A program made the translations under genes and the position numbers. Below, in pieces: positions 19,672 to 24,124 of a stretch of 24,124 bases of DNA. The stretch is taken from the IMG/VR virus record IMGVR_UViG_3300018421_000203, positions 1-24,124 of that record; one strand, written 5' to 3'. Below the pieces are notes generated by a model. It searched no databases. It was not told where the DNA came from and saw only the letters and a list, made by a program, of their open reading frames with translations. Numbering within the stretch: the stretch's first letter is position 1; every line of letters starts with the position of its first letter. This DNA is from a virus.

Positions 19672-20138
19672 CCCATTAATTTATCATAATCTGCTTTATC
19701 TACAATACCTTCTCTAAGCAGTTTTTCTCTGTTGGCCATATGCTTCATTTGGATCTCTTCCTTTGAACCGCCAAAGTAGGCTACGGCATGGCCTTCTTCA
19801 ATCATGATGTCTGTAACCTTCTCACGTTTACCTTCATAACGTTCAACCCAGAAATCTCCCAATACTCGGCCGAACTTACCCTTCATGTCTTCACCATCTT
19901 TGTCTTCAGTGGTAATAAGTTTGCCACCCTCACTTAATAATTCTTTTAGTCTATTCTTAGCAGCTGTGCCAAATAACTTTTCTACTTTATCACTTGTTCT
20001 GCTCTCGGGTGTATCAATGCCCATGATACGTACACGTTCATCTTTTAACCAAACACCAAAGCCCAAGTTAATATCAACGTCTACAGTATCGCCATCTACA
20101 CATTTTAATAGAACTACGTCATACTCGTTCGTATTCAT
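19668..20138 (-). CDS. Thermonuclease (staphylococcal nuclease-like, SNase fold)
   Basis: 156 residues. The SNase active-site residues are all present: KCVDGDTV (Asp at about 15 and 17), DERVRIMGIDTPES (Arg37, Asp42, Glu45) and KFGRVLGDFW (Arg91). The enzyme cuts DNA and RNA with calcium. There is no signal peptide, so it should act inside the host, for example in degrading host nucleic acid to supply nucleotides together with the RNR (inference). It overlaps the end of the GIY-YIG-like gene by 20 nt, and its stop codon lies in the RNase H promoter. Confidence 0.9.
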   Translation of the reverse strand: MNTNEYDVVLLKCVDGDTVDVDINLGFGVWLKDERVRIMGIDTPESRTSDKVEKLFGTAAKNRLKELLSEGGKLITTEDKDGEDMKGKFGRVLGDFWVERYEGKREKVTDIMIEEGHAVAYFGGSKEEIQMKHMANREKLLREGIVDKADYDKLMG

Positions 20139-20544
20139 TTTTTATTTCCTTTACGTGATTTTTATGAATTCTACAACTTATAATTCCATTATAAAAATCA
20201 TCGCGAAGTAATACGTCCAAGTCAAATTGGTATTTAGCCTCAAAGTATGAGCATTCACCTTTGGTCTTACATAACCTTAGAATCTCTCTTTTAAAGCTCT
20301 CTACGCCGTTATTTTCTACTAGTTCTTGTACTTCCTTACTGCTACCATAGTAGGTACGCCAATCGCTTTCTACGCGCGTTTTAACGCGTCTCTTACGAGT
20401 TTTTGTTTTGGGAAGTGTCTTGGGTTTCCAAAAGAATTTCTTACCTAAGTATTTTTTATTATTTGTAAGATCTGTTATGATATAGACAAAGCCCTGATAC
20501 TCTTCAGGCGTCTCATCAAACTCTTTATCATTGTATAGCCACAT
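20119..20544 (-). CDS. GIY-YIG-like endonuclease
   Basis: 141 residues from ATG 20542-20544. GFVYIITDLTNNKKYLGKKF (18-37) is a divergent GIY-YIG core (VY...YLG), followed by VESDWRTYYGSSKEVQELV with its Arg just before, and CSYFEAKYQFD, where the Glu of the family active site would lie. Proteins of this type are called putative endonucleases in T4-like cyanophages and may help to degrade host DNA. The longer frame from 20562 is rejected: it would start in the loop of a hairpin. AGGA for this ATG lies in the 3' arm of that hairpin, 10 nt upstream. Confidence 0.8.
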   Translation of the reverse strand: MWLYNDKEFDETPEEYQGFVYIITDLTNNKKYLGKKFFWKPKTLPKTKTRKRRVKTRVESDWRTYYGSSKEVQELVENNGVESFKREILRLCKTKGECSYFEAKYQFDLDVLLRDDFYNGIISCRIHKNHVKEIKNEYERV

Positions 20545-20573
20545 AAAAAAATAGTCCTGCATTTCTACAGGAC
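20545..20573 (-). terminator. Hairpin followed by U-tract just before the endonuclease start
   Basis: On the - strand AGTCCTG (20567-20573) pairs with CAGGACT (20552-20558) around an 8-nt loop, and A plus seven T follow directly, then ATG. It has the form of an intrinsic terminator for the RNR/zinc-ribbon transcript. The 3' arm also contains the AGGA of the endonuclease gene. Confidence 0.65.
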
Positions 20574-20581
20574 TATTTATA
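20574..20581 (-). promoter_or_regulatory. T4-type late promoter octamer TATAAATA
   Basis: On the - strand TATAAATA is a perfect match to the T4 late -10 element, which is read by the gp55 sigma factor with gp33 and the sliding clamp. It follows the zinc-ribbon stop codon and precedes the hairpin, so a late transcript would begin in or right at the stem. A gp33-like gene is present in this window, in line with such a system. Confidence 0.5.
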
Positions 20582-20716
20582 CTACTCTTCTAATTCTTCG
20601 TATTCAACAGAAAATCCACACATAGGACAATATTGTGGTATTTCATCTTCGTCGACTACTAATACCTGAGTCTCTACATCACAGGCATGACATTCTACCC
20701 AATATTCTTTTTCCAT
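20582..20716 (-). CDS. 44-aa zinc-ribbon protein
   Basis: 44 residues with two C-x-x-C pairs, ECHACDVET (Cys at 9 and 12) and QYCPMCGFS, in a compact zinc-ribbon or rubredoxin-like layout with an acidic tail (EYEELEE). AGGAGA lies about 4 nt before ATG 20714-20716 and it starts 8 nt after the NrdJ stop, so it is co-transcribed with the reductase. It could be a metal-binding partner or a small regulator; no direct link to NrdJ is shown. Confidence 0.78.
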   Translation of the reverse strand: MEKEYWVECHACDVETQVLVVDEDEIPQYCPMCGFSVEYEELEE

Positions 20717-20724
20717 CTGCTCTC

Positions 20725-22953
20725 CTAGAATGTGATTTCGCATGCACCGCCCTGACATGCGATCGCACCCATAGTATCTATATCGGTAAATCGCTTTTGT
20801 GAAAGCTGTGTCTTAAAATCTACAGGACTAATGTTTTGTTGAATCTTAGTCCACTTATGTAATAGGAATACATCTTTAAGGCAATACTCTGTTTCTTTAA
20901 GATCACCTTCAAAGTAGTTATCGGCAAATTTTTTGAATCTACGAATCCATTCTTTGTTTAGATCTGAGATCTCGCCACGATATTCCTCTGGCATTTGAGC
21001 TTGCATGGTTGCGTCCCATAGATCTCTAAATCCTTGTTTGCGGGTGTCTACAATAAGGCCAGAAGCAAACAATGCCGCCTTACCATATTTTTCAACTATT
21101 TGGTCTTCTGTTAATACTTCGGTCATTGGCGCTTGTGCAAAGTCTTTGTCACCCGAGCCCGCCAAGAACGATATACCTGCAAAAGAATCGCGATTGTCAT
21201 ATACATAATCCTCCACTTGAGACCACATGTGTGGCATTACAGTTACAGTATTGGATACATTATGGCGGACCCTAGAATCCGCACATAATTCTTTGTTTGT
21301 ACCTGCCTCAACCCAATTCTGTTGTACTAGTCTTACTTTCTCCAATAGTGCTGTGCCATATAGTTCTTCACGGAATAGAGAACCTTCTGGTGAGATAATA
21401 GGAAAGCCGACACAGTAGTCTGTATTGTTAGATGACCACACAGACTCTTCAACCATATATGGGTTTGATTCAGCAAGTAGTTGAGCTACCTCTGTATCCT
21501 TGTTTAGTTGTATATGACGGATATAACGAGGAGAATGCTCAGCATGTATACCGCTCGCCGTTTGGAGTAGAACGGAAGCGTTTCCACTAGGCTTAACACA
21601 CGTTGTTCTTGCTGCCGCATTAATTCCGATAAGCTCTGCAACGGTTTTATTAACTTGTTTAACAATTTCAGCTCCTTTTGTTTGAAACTCTTCATCGAAA
21701 AGAATACTCGGGTTATTCATCCATCCCGTGATAGATACACCCAACAATGCTTCTCTTTCGAAGATATCTTTGGTTGTTTTATCCAAATACTTAAAGCTTG
21801 TATAACCTGCTTGTAATGTTCCAAGAATAGCAGCTGCTCTACATGCTTTATAGAATTCGGCTGATGATGTACATTTACCTCCATTAATTTCTGTTAGGTT
21901 ACATCCCTGCCACCCAGACTTACCATCAATCTGTGGGTACATTCCTATTTCGACACAGGGGTTAGTGGTGAAATCTCTATCTTCGACGAAGTAAAATCCG
22001 GGCTCACCGAACTCTTTGATGGACCCCATAATTGACTTGAATTGCTCTCTAGTAATCTCGGAACGAACAATGACAGCAGAGTTATTGCTACGGCCGCGCT
22101 GAGGATTATCAATGAACCAATTTCCTGTTTTGGCTGAGACCATTTCTTCATCTTCAGCACTGAAGAGACAGATAGTTGCAGAACGACGAACACCACCAGC
22201 AAGCACAGCATCAGCAGCATGCATGGCAATATCATATACATCAATAGGTCGAAGACGATTGTGCCCACTAAGGACTCGAGACTGAATGAGATGTTCAATT
22301 TTATCTAACGCTTTCCGTAGTGGTTCTGGTCCAGGTGCTTTGAATCCACCACTAATCATAGCACCTTTGGGACGTACATTATTTAGGTCGAAGTAGACTT
22401 TACGACCTTCCATTTCTGGGAACTGACCACCGCCCACAAAGTAAGATGACAATAGAGCTCCAAGAGCATCGGCCCATCCCTCTACTGAGTCTTCAACGAC
22501 CCATCCTTTAGCCTGCTTCTTACGTTCTTGAATATCTGGTAGTTTATCAACATGATGATATTGTACTGAGAATCCAGCACCAGCGCCACATAGTAGAACA
22601 TAAAATAGTTCTGAGAAGAAGCGTGGGCGGTCGGCATATGTAGAAGTACAATTATACATTCTCATTTGATGTTTCATTAACTGATCGCCACCAAATTGCA
22701 ATGCGCGTTGTGCACCCAAAGCATATTTTAATTTATAGGATGCTTCTGCTTCATCAATAAGAAGGCTTAGTTCGGGTGTCATTTTATCTTTATAATAATC
22801 ACGATGCATATCCATTACACGTGATACAGATTCTTCCCAAGATTCATATCGCTCGTTGTCTTCGTCCCATCTACTATACCCCTCATAAAATTTTGTTTGT
22901 GACATTAGACCTCTTAGGTCGGTATCTTTATAGTTTGGAACTGCTTTAAGCAT
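20725..22953 (-). CDS. nrdJ: Class II (adenosylcobalamin-dependent) ribonucleotide reductase, monomeric type
   Basis: 742 residues, nearly the length of the monomeric Lactobacillus leichmannii enzyme (739). It makes deoxyribonucleotides with a radical from coenzyme B12, without needing oxygen or an NrdB subunit. Key residues: redox Cys in YNCTST (about 102), N-P-C-x-E in TNPCVEIGMYP (Cys333, Glu335), the second redox Cys in WQGCNLTEI (about 351), and the C-terminal shuttle pair CQGGACE (Cys733 and Cys738). So all catalytic cysteines are kept. The start is ATG 22951-22953, 6 nt after GAGG; a TTG six codons upstream is less likely. No intein. T4 itself has class I NrdA/NrdB, so the phage depends on B12 from its host or environment. 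Confidence 0.95.
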   Translation of the reverse strand: MLKAVPNYKDTDLRGLMSQTKFYEGYSRWDEDNERYESWEESVSRVMDMHRDYYKDKMTPELSLLIDEAEASYKLKYALGAQRALQFGGDQLMKHQMRMYNCTSTYADRPRFFSELFYVLLCGAGAGFSVQYHHVDKLPDIQERKKQAKGWVVEDSVEGWADALGALLSSYFVGGGQFPEMEGRKVYFDLNNVRPKGAMISGGFKAPGPEPLRKALDKIEHLIQSRVLSGHNRLRPIDVYDIAMHAADAVLAGGVRRSATICLFSAEDEEMVSAKTGNWFIDNPQRGRSNNSAVIVRSEITREQFKSIMGSIKEFGEPGFYFVEDRDFTTNPCVEIGMYPQIDGKSGWQGCNLTEINGGKCTSSAEFYKACRAAAILGTLQAGYTSFKYLDKTTKDIFEREALLGVSITGWMNNPSILFDEEFQTKGAEIVKQVNKTVAELIGINAAARTTCVKPSGNASVLLQTASGIHAEHSPRYIRHIQLNKDTEVAQLLAESNPYMVEESVWSSNNTDYCVGFPIISPEGSLFREELYGTALLEKVRLVQQNWVEAGTNKELCADSRVRHNVSNTVTVMPHMWSQVEDYVYDNRDSFAGISFLAGSGDKDFAQAPMTEVLTEDQIVEKYGKAALFASGLIVDTRKQGFRDLWDATMQAQMPEEYRGEISDLNKEWIRRFKKFADNYFEGDLKETEYCLKDVFLLHKWTKIQQNISPVDFKTQLSQKRFTDIDTMGAIACQGGACEITF

Positions 22954-23093
22954 ATTATACCTCTTGGACAAAAAATGACAGCGCCTATCCGTACAATAGA
23001 CGTTAATAGTTGATTATTGAATTGATAGTAGTATATATTATTTCTATGACCTCGGAACGGGCCATATATGCGATTTAAATAAAAATATTTTTT
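22954..23093. other. Intergenic region before nrdJ
   Basis: 140 nt without a gene. A small hairpin is visible (ATGACC 23046-23051 with GGCCAT 23060-23065 and a C-rich loop), plus an AT-rich inverted repeat at 23077-23099. No -35/-10 pair of the type found elsewhere in this window precedes nrdJ, so its promoter is not identified. Confidence 0.5.
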
Positions 23094-23099
23094 TTATTT
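23077..23099 (-). terminator. AT-rich inverted repeat after the o-spanin gene
   Basis: AAATAAAAA (23077-23085) is complementary to TTTTTATTT (23091-23099) with a 5-nt loop; the o-spanin stop codon lies in one arm. It is placed like a terminator but has no GC pairs. Confidence 0.3.
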
Positions 23100-23477
23100 T
23101 TCTTCGGTAGAGGTCACTTCTTCCTTAGGTTTATCTGGTGTTAATGCCTCTTCATAGTAAGCAATAATCGCCTGTTGATCCTTAACATACCTTCTAAGAT
23201 CTGCGATCCCAATAGCTAGGTTCTCATAACCTTTTGGCGTAATAGTAAACAAAACAACATTGCCGGTCTTAGAATTAATCTCGGCAATCTTTTCTTCCAT
23301 ATTCTGTTCTGTAATAACAAACCAATCAACCGGGGGAAAATCTACAGCCTTAGGTCTTTCTTGAATTGGAATATTTTGTTCTTGGTATTCAGTTGTTACT
23401 ACTACTTCCTTCTCCGGTAGTCTCGCCCCGCACGCTGTCAGTATCAGCAGGCCGGTCAGAAGGAGGGGTAGTTTCAT
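23094..23477 (-). CDS. Outer-membrane spanin lipoprotein (Rz1-like)
   Basis: 127 residues from ATG 23475-23477. Signal peptide with lipobox: MKLPLLLTGLLILTAC, so Cys16 should be lipidated. The mature part is larger than classical Rz1: proline-rich start (IPIQERPKAVDFPPVDW), then VITEQNMEEKIAEIN, TPKGYENLAIGIADLRRYV and DQQAIIAYYEEAL, a pattern I associate with Rz1-like proteins of marine phages. It begins inside the i-spanin gene in a different frame (89-nt overlap), the arrangement of Rz/Rz1 pairs. Together they fuse inner and outer membranes at the end of lysis. Confidence 0.75.
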   Translation of the reverse strand: MKLPLLLTGLLILTACGARLPEKEVVVTTEYQEQNIPIQERPKAVDFPPVDWFVITEQNMEEKIAEINSKTGNVVLFTITPKGYENLAIGIADLRRYVKDQQAIIAYYEEALTPDKPKEEVTSTEEK

Positions 23478-23838
23478 CTTTGATACGTCCAATGAGTTTG
23501 TTAACGGCATTGTTAACTCGGTCTTCAAGTCCTTGTGCATTTGTTAATGCCTCCATAGTCAAATCAATTTTAGCGAACACACCTCTAAGTTTATCAAGGT
23601 GCTCTTGGGACTGTTGTAGTCTCTTTGTTAAATCTTTATTTAGTTGTTCGTTTTTCTTTGCATCTGCTGCCATCTTCTCAACAGTGTTTTGTAGAGTCTC
23701 AGCCGCTGTTTTTAATTTTACATTATTTTCTCTAAGAGTGCCAATAGTTTCTTGTGACCAAAGATAGTAACTATAGCCACCATATCCTACGCCACCCAAT
23801 AAAGAAACAATGATAAAAAATAAATATATTTTAGCCAT
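23389..23838 (-). CDS. Inner-membrane spanin (Rz-like)
   Basis: 149 residues: one N-terminal membrane helix (residues 4-27, IYLFFIIVSLLGGVGYGGYS), then a long periplasmic coiled coil (LRENNVKLKTAAETLQNTVE onward, EHLDKLRGVFAKI) and a Ser/Thr/Pro-rich tail. Size and topology fit an i-spanin. The last 30 codons overlap the lipoprotein gene. Its ATG overlaps the end of the 58-aa gene by 8 nt. No endolysin or holin is seen in the window; they may lie to the right. Confidence 0.72.
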   Translation of the reverse strand: MAKIYLFFIIVSLLGGVGYGGYSYYLWSQETIGTLRENNVKLKTAAETLQNTVEKMAADAKKNEQLNKDLTKRLQQSQEHLDKLRGVFAKIDLTMEALTNAQGLEDRVNNAVNKLIGRIKDETTPPSDRPADTDSVRGETTGEGSSSNN

Positions 23839-24007
23839 TATCTTCTATATACTTCCGGAACCGTTTTAACAGAACAGGAAGTTTATCCTTTCTTCGTCTG
23901 CGGTCAGTCATATTCACCATTTTTAATCTAGGACCCATATCTTTAGTATCAGCAGGAATACCTGCATCTGCGGTTGTCATAGCATCTTCTTTTGTTTCTT
24001 TTTTCAT
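23831..24007 (-). CDS. 58-aa basic protein upstream of the spanins
   Basis: 58 residues, MKKETKEDAMTTADAGIPAD then KMVNMTDRRRRKDKLPVLL and a helical end. It overlaps the i-spanin ATG by 8 nt and shares ATGA with the gene before it, so it is translationally linked. GGGAG lies about 10 nt upstream of the ATG. No family recognised; no membrane helix, so it is not a holin. Confidence 0.68.
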   Translation of the reverse strand: MKKETKEDAMTTADAGIPADTKDMGPRLKMVNMTDRRRRKDKLPVLLKRFRKYIEDNG

Positions 24008-24124
24008 CTTGCTAGTTCTCCCACTGTAACGTATACAGGTTGCTTTGTTTTGATATGTGTCACCTCGTAAATATCTAAACCAAATATTTCACCTACAGGA
24101 TAACAGTTATCATTAACTCTTATA
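24004..24124 (-). CDS. C-terminal fragment of an unidentified protein (5' end outside window)
   Basis: The frame runs in from the right edge and ends at TGA 24004-24006, giving about 39 residues ending VYVTVGELAR, with GEIFGLDIYEVTHI before it. ATGA overlap with the 58-aa gene shows it is the upstream member of the same transcript. Too short to identify. Confidence 0.6.
   Translation of the reverse strand, partial: IRVNDNCYPVGEIFGLDIYEVTHIKTKQPVYVTVGELAR

Noticed and set aside
20119-20562. Endonuclease starting at the upstream ATG 20560-20562
   Set aside because: That ATG lies in the loop of a hairpin with no Shine-Dalgarno; family members begin near MWLYN, which has AGGA at 10 nt.
21945-22298. 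- strand 117-codon frame inside nrdJ
   Set aside because: Different frame within a conserved gene; hydrophobic low-complexity product, no ribosome site.
23366-23767. + strand open frame of 133 codons opposite the spanin genes
   Set aside because: Antisense shadow; Ser/Val/Leu-rich product mirrors the coiled-coil codons of the i-spanin.
1-24124. CRISPR arrays, insertion sequences, integrase or attachment sites
   Set aside because: No regularly spaced repeats, transposase, integrase or tRNA-end duplication was seen; the tRNA is an operon member, not an attachment site.

Overview
The window looks like part of the genome of a lytic T4-like marine tailed phage (Caudoviricetes, myovirus type). 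The evidence is a gp32-type single-stranded DNA-binding protein, a gp33-like late-transcription factor, a T4 RNase H (FEN-1 family) homologue, a phage-type PhoH ATPase and many small tightly packed genes of kinds I recall from cyanophages and pelagiphages. A B12-dependent class II ribonucleotide reductase and a flavin halogenase also point to a marine phage. No photosynthesis genes are visible, so a heterotrophic marine host (for example an alphaproteobacterium) is as likely as a cyanobacterium. That is inference.

Layout. Only the first 233 bases are read on the + strand: the C-terminus of a probable virion protein, closed by a hairpin terminator at 238-267. All other genes are on the - strand and read from right to left. 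From the right end: an unidentified gene tail, a 58-aa gene and an overlapping spanin pair (23094-23838); NrdJ (20725-22953); a zinc-ribbon mini-protein, a GIY-YIG-like endonuclease and a thermonuclease (19668-20716); then a very long run from RNase H (19608) through a DUF6433-like protein, an FmdB-like protein and PhoH into eleven glycan-type genes (10184-16788) that encode six glycosyltransferase-like proteins, three methyltransferases and one DUF115-like protein (two of the glycosyltransferases are a tandem duplicate). Left of that are an operon with a SprT-like protease and a ligase-Ia-like protein (9097-10127), an operon of envelope-directed small proteins with a tRNA-Arg and a sulfotransferase (5682-9002), an operon of small conserved phage proteins ending in a halogenase (2386-5557), and the gp33/gp32 block (366-2337).

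Control. Several operons begin with a sigma70-like promoter of nearly the same design: TTGAC-type -35, often followed by TTT, a 17-bp spacer, and TATAAT or TATATT. In three places the -35 box overlaps the stop codon of the upstream gene. Three promoters carry a 15-bp palindrome (TATATTANTAATATA) over the -10 region. One perfect T4 late-promoter octamer (TATAAATA) lies before the endonuclease gene. Most genes are joined by ATGA or TAATG overlaps, implying translational coupling.

Most notable: a probable Shine-Dalgarno bridged to its start codon by an 8-bp hairpin before the FmdB-like gene (18099-18140), a composite late promoter/hairpin/U-tract/start codon at 20542-20581, a promoter whose -10 box touches the first base of the tRNA, a viral halogenase with an altered signature motif, and a GC-rich open stretch after the stop codon of the gene downstream of gp32.
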